Source of the DNA: Flavobacteriales bacterium
GTDB taxonomy: Bacteria > Bacteroidota > Bacteroidia > Flavobacteriales_D > Crocinitomicaceae
Assembly (NCBI GenBank): GCA_947497485.1
Contig: CANMHB010000007.1
Span: forward strand, 1-64,000
Direction of reading: 5' to 3'
Length of the DNA: 64,000 nucleotides
The translations under genes were made by a program, and so were the position numbers. Below the pieces are notes generated by a model, which saw only the letters and a program-made list of their open reading frames with translations, made no database searches and was not told the DNA's origin. Positions 1 through 9,225 of the stretch are shown here, piece by piece (positions within the stretch are counted from its first letter, which is position 1; each line of letters begins with the position of its first letter).

Positions 1-238
1 CAATAAGTCCAAATGGTCGGTTTAGCGGAACATCTCCTTGCATAGTAATTTCGTCAATACCAGAAAGAAAAACAGTAGAATCCTTACTTAGCTTTCCCAA
101 ATAAAAATGGCCAAACAATACTGAATCAATATCGTAACCGGTTTTATTGAAAACTTTAATCTGTATATTTTGACCGATTGTCAATGAAGGTATTAGCATC
201 AAAATAGCTAATGGGAATATGAATTTAAATTTTATCAT
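1..238 (-). CDS. Secreted protein of unknown function, N-terminal part only
   Basis: The reading frame is open on the minus strand from an ATG at 238 to the left edge, about 79 codons, so only the N-terminus is visible. It starts with two lysines, then a hydrophobic stretch ending in TIGQ, which looks like a Sec signal peptide cleaved near residue 20. The mature part (NIQIKVFNKTGYDIDSVLFG...) resembles a short exported beta-rich protein, but I do not recognise a family. It diverges from purH across about 275 bases that hold a 12-base palindrome at 337-348 and the purH promoter, and nothing else I can name. Confidence 0.6.
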   Translation of the reverse strand, partial: MIKFKFIFPLAILMLIPSLTIGQNIQIKVFNKTGYDIDSVLFGHFYLGKLSKDSTVFLSGIDEITMQGDVPLNRPFGLI

Positions 239-486
239 GTTCACTTGGTTTAATATTCTTGCCACTAACTTGCTTATATACGATACAAACCTGCGCTTAT
301 ACACCCAATTCGGTTAGCTATGTGAAGGGTTCTTACGCTTAGCTAAGCTACAAAAACTATTTTACTTTTTTTTTGTAAACAATTAATGCCGCTTGAAAAA
401 TTCGTTTAATTAATCTAAATGCAGTTTATGCTCCCCCTTGCTTATTTGTTTTAAGTAAATGCTCTTTCTAAACGAAAAATTAGCAC

Positions 487-494
487 TAACTTTG
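487..494 (+). promoter_or_regulatory. Bacteroidota -7 promoter element for purH
   Basis: TAACTTTG matches the Bacteroidota -7 consensus TAnnTTTG and lies 19 bases before the purH ATG, which gives a leader of about 10-15 nt. No clear -33 TTG was seen. Confidence 0.55.
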
Positions 495-513
495 CGGCTC
501 ATTTTTCAGCTGT

Positions 514-2043
514 ATGAGTCAATTAAAAACCATTCAATCCGCTTTAATTTCAGTTTATTACAAAGATGGATTAGAAGAACTTGTTAGAGAATTAAACAAT
601 AACGATGTTACAATTTATTCTACAGGAGGAACACAAGCTTTTATTGAAGGTCTTGGAATCCCTGTTACACCAGTAGAAACACTAACCAGTTTCCCAGAAA
701 TCTTAGGAGGTCGTGTGAAGACCTTACACCCAAAAATTTTTGGAGGAATCTTAAATCGAAGAAACTTAGCAGAAGATCAAGAAGCGCTTGCCACACATGA
801 CATTCCTCAAATTGATTTGGTTATAGTTGATTTGTATCCATTTGAAGAAACAGTTGCTTCCGGAGCGAGTAATGAAGCAATCATTGAAAAAATTGACATC
901 GGTGGAATTTCATTAATTCGTGCGGCAGCGAAAAACTTTCAAGATGTGGTTATCATTCCTTCTGTTAATCAATATGAAAAACTTTTGGGAATCTTAAAAG
1001 AACAGAATGGGGCGACTACCCTTGATCAACGAATGGACTTTGCTGGAGAAGCCTTTCACGTTTCATCGCATTACGACACGATGATTCACAATTACTTTTT
1101 AAAAGGAGAAACACCTTATTTTAAATCAAGTATTCGTGAAAGTGAATCATTGCGTTATGGAGAGAACCCGCACCAAAAAGGTGTTTTTTACGGTGACTTG
1201 AATGCTATTTTCGATAAACTTCACGGAAAAGAACTTTCGTATAACAATTTGTTAGATGTGGATGCTGCTGTTAATTTGATGCAAGAATTTTCAACTGACG
1301 GACCGACATTCGCCATTTTAAAACACAATAATGCCTGTGGTATTTCTTCGAGAGAAACCATTAAAGAGGCTTATGAGGCTGCGCTTGAAGCGGATCCAGT
1401 TAGTGCATTTGGGGGGATTTTGATTTCAAATGCTTTTATTGATTTGCCATCAGCTAACTTAATCAACGATTTGTTTTGTGAAGTTTTGATTGCTCCAGGG
1501 TATGATTCGAAAGGGTTAGAATTGTTGAAGTCAAAGAAAAACAGAATTATTCTGATACAAAAAGAAACAGCTCTGCCACAAAAGCAATTCAGAACAATAT
1601 TAAATGGTGTTTTGGTCCAAGACCGCGATGCTAAAACGGAAACAAAAACAGATTTAGAAGTAAAAACAACGCTTTCTCCGAATGAAAACGAAATTGAGGA
1701 TTTACTTTTCGCAAATAAAATTGTAAAGCACACCAAATCAAACACCATTGTTTTAGCTAAAAACGGACAGCTTTTAGCGAGTGGAACTGGTCAAACGTCT
1801 CGTGTGGATGCATTGAGACAAGCGATACATAAAGCGAAATCGTTTAATTTTGATTTGAACGGAGCTGTTATGGCAAGTGATGCTTTCTTTCCGTTCCCTG
1901 ATTGCGTTGAAATTGCGCACAATGAGGGAGTGGATACGGTCATTCAGCCAGGAGGATCTGTGAAGGATCAACTATCAATAGATTATTGCAACGAACATAA
2001 AATGAAGATGGTTTTTACCGGAATACGTCATTTTAAACATTAA
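514..2043 (+). CDS. purH: Bifunctional AICAR formyltransferase / IMP cyclohydrolase
   Basis: Catalyses the last two steps of de novo purine synthesis: AICAR is formylated with 10-formyl-THF, then cyclised to IMP, in the cytosol. At 509 aa it is the usual family length. The N-terminal cyclohydrolase domain (about 1-190) shows ALISVYYKDGL, YSTGGT, GGRVKTLHPKI and the IDIGGISLIRAAAKN segment. The transformylase domain follows, with SLRYGENPHQ near residue 210, AILKHNNACG near 268, the DPVSAFGG segment and a C-terminal SDAFFPFPD ... IQPGGS. It is a single gene with its own promoter, 83 bases before mreB. Nothing in it looks unusual. Confidence 0.97.
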   Translation: MSQLKTIQSALISVYYKDGLEELVRELNNNDVTIYSTGGTQAFIEGLGIPVTPVETLTSFPEILGGRVKTLHPKIFGGILNRRNLAEDQEALATHDIPQIDLVIVDLYPFEETVASGASNEAIIEKIDIGGISLIRAAAKNFQDVVIIPSVNQYEKLLGILKEQNGATTLDQRMDFAGEAFHVSSHYDTMIHNYFLKGETPYFKSSIRESESLRYGENPHQKGVFYGDLNAIFDKLHGKELSYNNLLDVDAAVNLMQEFSTDGPTFAILKHNNACGISSRETIKEAYEAALEADPVSAFGGILISNAFIDLPSANLINDLFCEVLIAPGYDSKGLELLKSKKNRIILIQKETALPQKQFRTILNGVLVQDRDAKTETKTDLEVKTTLSPNENEIEDLLFANKIVKHTKSNTIVLAKNGQLLASGTGQTSRVDALRQAIHKAKSFNFDLNGAVMASDAFFPFPDCVEIAHNEGVDTVIQPGGSVKDQLSIDYCNEHKMKMVFTGIRHFKH

Positions 2044-2126
2044 CTTATTATATTTACGAAGAATTGCATAGAATCCTCGAATTTTTGTCGAATTTTGAGC
2101 AATTAACTTAAAAGTGGGAACTCGGA

Positions 2127-3152
2127 ATGGGATTGTTTAGTTTTTTAACACAGGAAATCGCAATTGACCTTGGAACGGCCAACACACTTATTATTTGGAA
2201 TGATAAAGTGGTCGTAGATGAGCCGTCAATCGTTGCAAAAGATATTCAAACAGGCAAAGTTGTGGCCATCGGTAAGAAGGCACAACAAATGCATGGTAAA
2301 ACACATAAATTAATTGAAACGGTTCGACCGTTGAAAGATGGTGTAATTGCCGACTTCCAAAGCGCGGAGCAAATGATTCGTGGAATGATCAAAATGATCA
2401 ATCCAGGGAGGAGTTTATTTAATCCAACGCTTCGAATGGTAATTTGTATTCCTTCAGGTATTACCGAGGTTGAAAAACGCGCCGTTCGTGACTCTGCAGA
2501 ACATGCAGGAGCGAAAGAGGTTTATTTGATTCATGAGCCTATGGCAGCTGCAATTGGTATCGGAATTGACGTGGAAGAGCCAATGGGAAACATGATCATC
2601 GATATTGGTGGTGGTACCTCTGAGATTGCCGTAATTGCCTTGGGTGGAATTGTCTGTGATAAGTCAATTCGTATTGCGGGCGACGATTTCACAAATGATA
2701 TTGAAGAATACATGCGTCGTCAACACAATATTTTGGTTGGTGAGCGCACAGCAGAACAAATTAAAATTGAAGTAGGTGCTGCTTTGCCAGAGTTAGACGA
2801 GCCACCAGCAGATTTCGCGGTTCGTGGTCGTGACTTGATGACCGGAATTCCAAAAGAAATTATGGTGTCGTATGTTGAGGTTGCTCATGCACTTGATAAA
2901 ACGATTTCAAAGATCGAAGAAGCGATTTTAAGTGCGTTGGAGATGACGCCACCTGAACTTTCCGCCGATATCTACAAAACGGGAATCTATTTAGCAGGCG
3001 GTGGTTCGATGTTAAGAGGCTTAGATAAACGGATTTCAGCGAAAACAAAACTCCCTGTTCATATTGCGGAAGATCCACTTCGTGCGGTTGCAAGAGGGAC
3101 AAGTATCGCGTTGAAAAACATCGATAAATATCAATTCTTGATTCGGGATTAA
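2127..3152 (+). CDS. mreB: Rod-shape determining protein MreB
   Basis: Actin-like ATPase that forms membrane-associated filaments and guides the elongasome during rod growth. The 341-aa length fits. The N-terminus EIAIDLGTANTLIIWND is the MreB phosphate-1 motif. IDIGGGTSEIAVI (near residue 158) is the phosphate-2 motif, and IYLAGGGSMLRGLD (near 288) is the adenosine motif. The amphipathic start MGLFSFLTQE is typical. In many Bacteroidota mreC, mreD and mrdA follow purH-mreB. Here a DUF2141 gene and then minus-strand genes follow, so mreB appears detached from the rest of the mre cluster. A weak -7-like TATATTTA is present at 2050-2057. Confidence 0.96.
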   Translation: MGLFSFLTQEIAIDLGTANTLIIWNDKVVVDEPSIVAKDIQTGKVVAIGKKAQQMHGKTHKLIETVRPLKDGVIADFQSAEQMIRGMIKMINPGRSLFNPTLRMVICIPSGITEVEKRAVRDSAEHAGAKEVYLIHEPMAAAIGIGIDVEEPMGNMIIDIGGGTSEIAVIALGGIVCDKSIRIAGDDFTNDIEEYMRRQHNILVGERTAEQIKIEVGAALPELDEPPADFAVRGRDLMTGIPKEIMVSYVEVAHALDKTISKIEEAILSALEMTPPELSADIYKTGIYLAGGGSMLRGLDKRISAKTKLPVHIAEDPLRAVARGTSIALKNIDKYQFLIRD

Positions 3153-3183
3153 CATTTCTAGTGTTTAATTGTTAGAATTAAAC

Positions 3184-3591
3184 ATGAAAGCACTTTTCTT
3201 TTTTTCTTGTATCATTCTATATCCGCTATCTAAAAGTAAATTGACGATTGAAGTCAAATCCATTCCAAATGAAAAGGGAAATATTTTTATTGGCTTATTT
3301 CGACCAAAAGATGACTTTCCCATTTTTGGAAAGCAATACATTGGAAAGATCATTTCTGTTTCAGGAAAAAAGATGAGTTATTCTTTCGCTGAATTAGCGG
3401 AAGGAAAATATGCTGTTGCTGTTTTTCACGACGAAAATAAAAACGGCATACTTGATAAAAATTATTTAGGCATACCGACAGAAGCATATGGGTTCTCGAA
3501 CAACGCCAGAAGAACATTTAGCGCCCCAAGTTTTAAAGAAGCGGAAGTAAACTTAAATTCCGATTTAGCTATTTCGATAACGTTGAAATAA
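3184..3591 (+). CDS. DUF2141 family exported protein
   Basis: A 135-aa protein starting at the ATG at 3184. An in-frame TTG at 3169 would add five residues ahead of the signal peptide and is less likely. MKALFFFSCIILYPLSKS is a hydrophobic export signal. The mature part (LTIEVKSIPNEKGNIFIGLFRP..., AVAVFHDENKNGILDKN, GIPTEAYGFSNNA) shows the conserved pattern of DUF2141, a small beta-sandwich domain common in Bacteroidota and of unknown role. The DENKNGILD stretch looks like a calcium-loop segment. It sits 31 bases after mreB, and its stop abuts the stop of the convergent biotin carrier gene with no spacer. Confidence 0.75.
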   Translation: MKALFFFSCIILYPLSKSKLTIEVKSIPNEKGNIFIGLFRPKDDFPIFGKQYIGKIISVSGKKMSYSFAELAEGKYAVAVFHDENKNGILDKNYLGIPTEAYGFSNNARRTFSAPSFKEAEVNLNSDLAISITLK

Positions 3592-4062
3592 TTACTCAAA
3601 AGAAATCAAAACAGTTCCCTTTTCCACCACATCACCTTCGGAAATGTTAATAGACGCTACTTTTCCAACTCCTTCAGCTTTAAGGATGTTCTCCATTTTC
3701 ATTGCTTCAAGCGAAAGAACGTTATCTCCAGGTTGAATTTCATCACCGACGCATACAAAAATCTTAATTACACGACCAGGCATTGGTGCTGTTAATTCTT
3801 TAAGTTTCTTGATTTTTGGTTTATCGAGACCGAGCGACGCAATTAAATCATCTAATTCACCACGTTTTTTAACTTGAAAAGTTCGGTGATTGATTTTAAT
3901 GGTTAAAAGATTATTCTCAGAATCATCCTTTACAATTTCACCGTGAAATTTCTTTCCGTTGTGAATCAAAAGGAAAAATTGATGATCATACCATTTTACA
4001 AAAGCGCCTTCACTCGTTTGAACAGGCTCACCATCAAATAACCAACGTGAATTAGATTGCAT
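3592..4062 (-). CDS. Biotin carboxyl carrier protein (biotinyl domain subunit)
   Basis: A 156-aa carrier subunit of a biotin-dependent acyl-CoA carboxylase. The biotinyl domain occupies about residues 88-156, with the biotinylation motif EAMKMEN (Lys near 122) and the capping TAPMPGRVIKI strand. The N-terminal ~85 residues are a small beta-rich region as in stand-alone carriers of propionyl/acetyl-CoA carboxylases of Bacteroidota. The carboxylase and carboxyltransferase partners are not in this window. The gene lies 55 bases downstream of the large secreted protein on the same strand. It could be the carrier of a propionyl-CoA or of an acetyl-CoA carboxylase; sequence alone does not decide. 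Confidence 0.85.
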   Translation of the reverse strand: MQSNSRWLFDGEPVQTSEGAFVKWYDHQFFLLIHNGKKFHGEIVKDDSENNLLTIKINHRTFQVKKRGELDDLIASLGLDKPKIKKLKELTAPMPGRVIKIFVCVGDEIQPGDNVLSLEAMKMENILKAEGVGKVASINISEGDVVEKGTVLISFE

Positions 4063-4117
4063 AGAACAAATATAATTGAAATCTCATTAAAAGAAATGAA
4101 TTAGGTCGCACAACATG

Positions 4118-7100
4118 TTACTTAATAACTGAAATACGCTCATTCCAAATCATCGATTTGGTTTGAATTTGTAATGTGTATAAGCCGGAACTAATGGTTT
4201 CAGGAATCAAGAACTTAAGCGTATCTTTCCCTTTTTGAATTTGAATTTTAGATCCCTTTTGATCGAATAAAAATCCTTGAAATTCACCTTGCAATTGAAT
4301 TGTCACAGATTCTCCAGCTTTTACCGGATTTGGGTAAATAACGGGCTTAAGTTGCTCATTTTCAAAAACACCTACAAAGTCGCCAATGTTAATATTATCC
4401 AGATAAACCACATTTCCATAGCGCCCAATATTGCGAAAAGCTATTTGAAGGTTGGCTTGGTTCGAGAAAGCTGATAAATCAATAGAATCAGTTCGCCATT
4501 CCGTTGGTGTTGGCGTGAAATAACTTTGATTATCAGGGGAAGTCGCTAAATCTGATCCTCCTTTCAAATAGAGCGATTGATAGGATGCTCCACAATCCGT
4601 AGAAGCTAAAACCTCTAATGTATCGCTATATCCACCTCCCCAACGTGCATACGCTATATCAAAGTGTAAATATGGATTTAATGCAATTGTCGAGGAATTA
4701 AAATGCATAATCAAATCATCCGAATTACCTTGAGAGTCATTGTTGTAATTATCGAAAACAGCTGATTTGCTCGAATTTCCATATCCCCCTGCAGTCGAAG
4801 AAAGAGACCATTGCGCATCGTTATTTGGATTATTAATACTCCATCCACTTGGCACAAAAGAACCTTCAAATCCCTCCGAAACAGAATTGGGTAAACTGAA
4901 ATAATTAACAGTTACCTCAATTGTATCCGAATCAGTGTTTCCATTTCCATCTGTTATTTGAAGAATTGCCAAATGATTGCCCGCCTGAGAAAATAACACA
5001 GCTGGATTGCGAAGATTAGAAGCACTTGGCGTTCCCGTTGGAAATGTCCAATTCCAAGTCGCATTTGTATGATTTAGGAAAGAATGGTCTTCGAAGTAAA
5101 ATGAATCGATTGCACAAACTACTTCTTGAGATAACTTGTCCACCATCGCTCTCGCAATCGGCTGGGTCGGTTGTTCGCTAAAACTACTTTCCCAAATTCC
5201 TTTTCCATAGGTAGCTAAACGCATTTTTCCATCCCTATAAAATGGTTGAAAGATGTTGCCATTCGTAAATAATGGTAAGCCAGAGTTGTCCAATTGAAAA
5301 AGTGTTGAATTGTTTCTGTAATATACCGCTCGATTTGTTGCAATGTATAAACCCCCGTCAGTTCCTGCGATGTAATTCAGTGCTTGAACAGACTCGTTGT
5401 TTAAAATAGCCGAAGTCCAATTTTCCCAGGTTTGTCCTGTGTTTGAAGTTTTAAAGACCTTAGACCCATTTGCGCCATCTGGATAGGCAATCCAAAGTTC
5501 ATTTTCATTTTGTGGATTTATAGATAATAACATTCTTCTGCTATTTCCGTTTGGTTTATTAATCTGAGTCCAAGTAGTTCCACCATCTGTTGTTTTCCAT
5601 AGAATCCCATTTGATCCCGAAGCAGGTTGTTGATTTAAATAAATAACATTTGGATCGCTTGATGATACTTCGATGTATTTAACTTGATTCGCAGTGTTTG
5701 CACCAAACGTGTACAACAAATTAAATGAAGCACCCGCATCTGTTGTTTTCCAGATGGCATTATCTTTTCCGATGTATGCAATGGAATAACAATTTGGGTG
5801 AAACACCATTTCGCTGGACTCTGCGGCCCAATAACTTTCGTTAGGAGCTATGCCAAATGCAGCATTTGCAATGGGGTCATTTAGGTTAATTGGAATAATT
5901 TTTCCTGCGATATCTGAAAAATACGTTTTTCGGTTTTCACCTGGATTAACATAACCTGTGGGCGCTTCTCCACCACCTAACTCGAGAAAGTTTCCTTGAC
6001 CATAATTTTCATGGTGTGCCAAATTTCCGTTGTGGTAGAGTCCGCCTACCAAAACGTCTTCATTCCATCCGCTTCCAAATCCCCAGTAATCGGAACCGTG
6101 AACACCAGACATACGAAATTCATAATTTGCATTGAAAAAATCGGAAGAGCGATAGATGCCACCATCTGTTGTCGCCCAAGCTGTTGAACTAACCATTCGA
6201 AAATCTTGCATGTCAACGTGCATGTTCAATGGACCGCCCACATAACCTGCAACAGGTGAAAAACTGGCTCCGCCGTCTATAGATTTATACAAATTGAGTC
6301 CACCAACGAGAATTTCATCGGGATTAGTTGGAGAAGCCATCAAAGCACAATTATAAAATCCTTGGTGATACGTCCAATCTGCCCAACCGATGGCCAAGTT
6401 CACATGATCTGTTGTGTAAGGTCCACCAACTGGTCCATTCGGTAAAGTCCATGTTGCTCCGCCATCATCACTTCGATAAACACCAATGTAACCAAAATCA
6501 TCTGTTTTTGATTCTCCGATTAAATATGCATAAATTCTATTTGGATTGGAAGGAGTAACAGCCAATCTCGCACCACCATCGTTTCTTGCGGCATCCGTTG
6601 ATGAATACCAACCATTGTTTTGTAAATTCCAAGTTACACCAAAGTCTGTTGATTTTAGAAATTCACATATGATTGCTGTTGGGTTATTACGCACAATGTA
6701 AAGAATGGAAGCATCAGCTGAATTTGCTTTTATATCATACGTTTTATTTGAAAATAAGAGAGCCCAGGTTGTTCCACCATCAACTGAACGATAAAGACCT
6801 TTATCTGTACAAGCAAAAACAACTTGATCATTTGTTGGGTGAATTAATAATTCATTCACTCCAAAATTTGTGTTCGGTAAGACATTCGCCCATGTTAGTC
6901 CTCCATCTATAGAGCGATATACCCCATTATTCCCACCAGCAAAAACAACATCTGGATTTGTGTGATGAACTTCTACGGCCGTAACACCACTTCCAAAATC
7001 TTCGTTTTTTGAGACCAACGTCCAATTCAATCCTTCATCTATACTTTTGTATACTTCTCCAGGCTCTGTCCCGCAATATAAAACAGCAGGATTGTTTAAA

Positions 7101-7537
7101 CACTGATCAAAACTATAAATATTGGTTTGACCCGAACCTTGATCTCCTCCTTCTTGAAAATTGGTAATCGGCCCGACAATACTCCAAATTGAAGATTTAG
7201 TGTTTTTTTGTTTTTTGAGATATGCTAAATCATTGGCTTGAATTTCATTTTCGTTCGGCAAGTGAATGAAACCGTTTTGATCCGTGAAATTCAAATATTT
7301 CCTTCTCCAACGTTTATAATATTGTGTATGATAAGACTTCTGAAAAAGATTGATTTGGTAATACTTTCGATACAAATTATCAACCTCAAATAATGAAGGA
7401 TTATCTGAATACATCAGTTGGGCCCAATTAGGCGCTTTTTCAATTTCTACTGGAGAGGGTTTTTGCAGGTTTTGACTAAAACCATAAACCAAGCTAAAAA
7501 CAGCAAAAAAGAAAAATAGAAACTTAAAATTCGACAT
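4118..7537 (-). CDS. Large secreted BNR/sortilin-like beta-propeller protein with PKD domain and T9SS sorting domain
   Basis: A 1139-aa exported protein. The signal peptide is residues 1-21 (MSNFKFLFFFFAVFSLVYGF, then SQN). Residues about 120-790 hold many repeats of the form vYkSiDgGaTWt, the Asp-box/BNR pattern of sialidase and VPS10/sortilin propellers. A PKD-like domain follows (about 800-890, with NATWNWTFPTGTPSASNLRNP). Then comes a jelly-roll-like domain (about 895-1060). The end (YPNPVKAGESVTIQLQG ... GLYTLQIQTKSMIWNERISVIK) is a type A T9SS C-terminal domain. It is probably exported across the outer membrane by the SprA machinery. There is no catalytic motif I can point to, so adhesion or polymer binding is as plausible as enzymatic activity. 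The promoter is the minus-strand element at 7590-7597. Confidence 0.85.
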   Translation of the reverse strand: MSNFKFLFFFFAVFSLVYGFSQNLQKPSPVEIEKAPNWAQLMYSDNPSLFEVDNLYRKYYQINLFQKSYHTQYYKRWRRKYLNFTDQNGFIHLPNENEIQANDLAYLKKQKNTKSSIWSIVGPITNFQEGGDQGSGQTNIYSFDQCLNNPAVLYCGTEPGEVYKSIDEGLNWTLVSKNEDFGSGVTAVEVHHTNPDVVFAGGNNGVYRSIDGGLTWANVLPNTNFGVNELLIHPTNDQVVFACTDKGLYRSVDGGTTWALLFSNKTYDIKANSADASILYIVRNNPTAIICEFLKSTDFGVTWNLQNNGWYSSTDAARNDGGARLAVTPSNPNRIYAYLIGESKTDDFGYIGVYRSDDGGATWTLPNGPVGGPYTTDHVNLAIGWADWTYHQGFYNCALMASPTNPDEILVGGLNLYKSIDGGASFSPVAGYVGGPLNMHVDMQDFRMVSSTAWATTDGGIYRSSDFFNANYEFRMSGVHGSDYWGFGSGWNEDVLVGGLYHNGNLAHHENYGQGNFLELGGGEAPTGYVNPGENRKTYFSDIAGKIIPINLNDPIANAAFGIAPNESYWAAESSEMVFHPNCYSIAYIGKDNAIWKTTDAGASFNLLYTFGANTANQVKYIEVSSSDPNVIYLNQQPASGSNGILWKTTDGGTTWTQINKPNGNSRRMLLSINPQNENELWIAYPDGANGSKVFKTSNTGQTWENWTSAILNNESVQALNYIAGTDGGLYIATNRAVYYRNNSTLFQLDNSGLPLFTNGNIFQPFYRDGKMRLATYGKGIWESSFSEQPTQPIARAMVDKLSQEVVCAIDSFYFEDHSFLNHTNATWNWTFPTGTPSASNLRNPAVLFSQAGNHLAILQITDGNGNTDSDTIEVTVNYFSLPNSVSEGFEGSFVPSGWSINNPNNDAQWSLSSTAGGYGNSSKSAVFDNYNNDSQGNSDDLIMHFNSSTIALNPYLHFDIAYARWGGGYSDTLEVLASTDCGASYQSLYLKGGSDLATSPDNQSYFTPTPTEWRTDSIDLSAFSNQANLQIAFRNIGRYGNVVYLDNINIGDFVGVFENEQLKPVIYPNPVKAGESVTIQLQGEFQGFLFDQKGSKIQIQKGKDTLKFLIPETISSGLYTLQIQTKSMIWNERISVIK

Positions 7538-7589
7538 TATAGAAAATATTTATGCTTTTAATAAACAAGTTGAGCTAAACAGCCTTAAA

Positions 7590-7597
7590 CAAATATA
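7590..7597 (-). promoter_or_regulatory. -7 promoter element for the BNR protein gene
   Basis: Read on the minus strand this is TATATTTG, a full match to TAnnTTTG, 52 bases upstream of the ATG at 7537. It lies in the 159-base divergent region shared with the metallo-hydrolase gene. On the plus strand a one-mismatch box (TAATTTCG, 7676-7683) precedes that gene. Confidence 0.45.
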
Positions 7598-7696
7598 GTA
7601 GAAATCTTAGATTGCATGTTTTATTTAGTTTTTATAGGATTCTGATTTCATTCCTTTTCTCAACCTGATCATTCTTAATTTCGGTAAAAAAGGTCC

Positions 7697-9085
7697 ATGG
7701 AAATAGAAAAAAAATGCGTGTCTCTCAGCTTTTTGGGTGGTGCAGGAACGGTAACAGGCTCGAAAACATTGGTTCAAATCAATGGTAAGAGAATTTTGAT
7801 TGATTGCGGTCTTTTTCAAGGAATAAAGGAGTTACGGAAAATGAATTGGAACGATTTTCCTATTGATCCTGCTAGCATTGATGCGGTTATTTTGACACAT
7901 GCTCATTTGGATCATTGTGGGTATTTGCCTTTGTTAGTTAAAAAAGGATTTACGGGATCAATTCATTGCACTTGGCCAACGATGAATCTTACCGAGATTA
8001 TTTTAAAGGACAGTGCTAAAATTCAAGAAGAAGATGCGGAACGCGCAAATAAACATGGTTATTCAAAACATGAAAAGACTCTTGCATTGTATGAAGTAAA
8101 AGATGTTGAGGCTTGTCTTCCGCTTTTAATTGGTCATAATTTAGATGAATGGGTGATTTTGAACGAGTTTATGAAGTTTACTTTTTTAAATAGCGGGCAT
8201 ATTTTAGGTGGAGCTTTCGTAAATCTTTATGTCAATAATGAATCAATATTATTTACAGGTGACATTGGTAGAAAAGATCCGATGTTGCTTTATCCGCCAA
8301 AACACATTAAGGAAGCTGATTATATCGTAATGGAATCAACATACGGTGACCGAAATCATGAAAAATCTGAAGATGTGAAAAATGAATTTTTAGAGGTTTT
8401 AAACGAAACAATAAAAAACAAAGGAACCTTGATGATTCCTAGTTTTGCTGTTGAACGAACGCAAGAGATCATTTACTTAATTTACAGACTAAAACAAGAA
8501 AACAAATTTCCAAAAATTGATGTCTTCCTCGATTCGCCGATGGGTATAAACGCAACGAAAGTATTCCACCAATATCATTCGTGGCAAAAAATTTCTTCTA
8601 AGGAAATTAATGAAATGTATCAGGAAATCATATTTATAAGTGATATATCTCAATCGAAGGCACTTGTTGCAGATACGAAATCGAAAATTGTAATTGCTGG
8701 CAGCGGCATGATAGAGGGAGGTCGAATTTTACATCATTTGAATAAGCACATCGAAAACCCCAATGATACATTATTATTTGTTGGCTTTCAGGGAGAGGGA
8801 ACGCGAGGAAGATCAATTGTAGAGGGCGATTCTGAGATTAAGTTTTTTGGACAATTCCGTAAGGTTCTATGCAATATTCGAAGCATCAGTTCGCTTTCTT
8901 CACATGGAGACCGGGAGGAAATAATGGATTGGTTAAGTAAATTCAATAAACCCCCTAAAACTATTTTTTTAAACCATGGTGAACCTCATCAAACCGAAGC
9001 CTTACGTGTCAAAATTCAACACGAATTGAACTGGCGCGTAGTTATTCCAAAGTTACAGGAGTCCTTTGAATTGAATCAGCCATAA
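7697..9085 (+). CDS. Beta-CASP metallo-beta-lactamase-fold RNA hydrolase
   Basis: A 462-aa cytosolic enzyme of the CPSF73/beta-CASP group, which are zinc-dependent nucleases acting on RNA. Seen in the sequence: SFLGGAGTVTGS at the start, the metal motif HAHLDHCG (His68, His70, Asp72, His73), a downstream ligand segment NSGHILGG, the GDIGR aspartate, and MESTYGDR. The beta-CASP region has PSFAVERTQEI and IAGSGMIEGGRI. The C-terminal motifs are SSHGDREEI and FLNHGEPHQ. These are the features of the bacterial 'MBL fold metallo-hydrolase RNA specificity domain' proteins. It stands alone between a divergent secreted-protein gene and maeB. The RNA substrate cannot be inferred. Confidence 0.88.
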   Translation: MEIEKKCVSLSFLGGAGTVTGSKTLVQINGKRILIDCGLFQGIKELRKMNWNDFPIDPASIDAVILTHAHLDHCGYLPLLVKKGFTGSIHCTWPTMNLTEIILKDSAKIQEEDAERANKHGYSKHEKTLALYEVKDVEACLPLLIGHNLDEWVILNEFMKFTFLNSGHILGGAFVNLYVNNESILFTGDIGRKDPMLLYPPKHIKEADYIVMESTYGDRNHEKSEDVKNEFLEVLNETIKNKGTLMIPSFAVERTQEIIYLIYRLKQENKFPKIDVFLDSPMGINATKVFHQYHSWQKISSKEINEMYQEIIFISDISQSKALVADTKSKIVIAGSGMIEGGRILHHLNKHIENPNDTLLFVGFQGEGTRGRSIVEGDSEIKFFGQFRKVLCNIRSISSLSSHGDREEIMDWLSKFNKPPKTIFLNHGEPHQTEALRVKIQHELNWRVVIPKLQESFELNQP

Positions 9086-9200
9086 TTTCAGAAAACGCTT
9101 TTGTTTATTTGCAAGAGCACAAGATCCGATGCGGTTTTTCATGCTTCAACAAGCGCTAATACGCTTCTTTAATTCATAAGTCCTTCTCACTTCTTTTTTG

Positions 9201-9208
9201 TATCTTTG
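9201..9208 (+). promoter_or_regulatory. -7 promoter element for the maeB-ruvA-sprA run
   Basis: TATCTTTG, a full match to TAnnTTTG, 17 bases before the maeB ATG at 9226. It predicts a leader of about 10 nt. Confidence 0.55.
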
Positions 9209-9225
9209 GCGTCCTTAAAAATCAA

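Noticed and set aside
239..513. tRNA or small RNA between the first two genes
   Set aside because: No cloverleaf or conserved T-arm could be made; only a short palindrome and the purH promoter are present.
1371..1971. Minus-strand ORFs inside purH
   Set aside because: They are antisense shadows of an intact, conserved gene.
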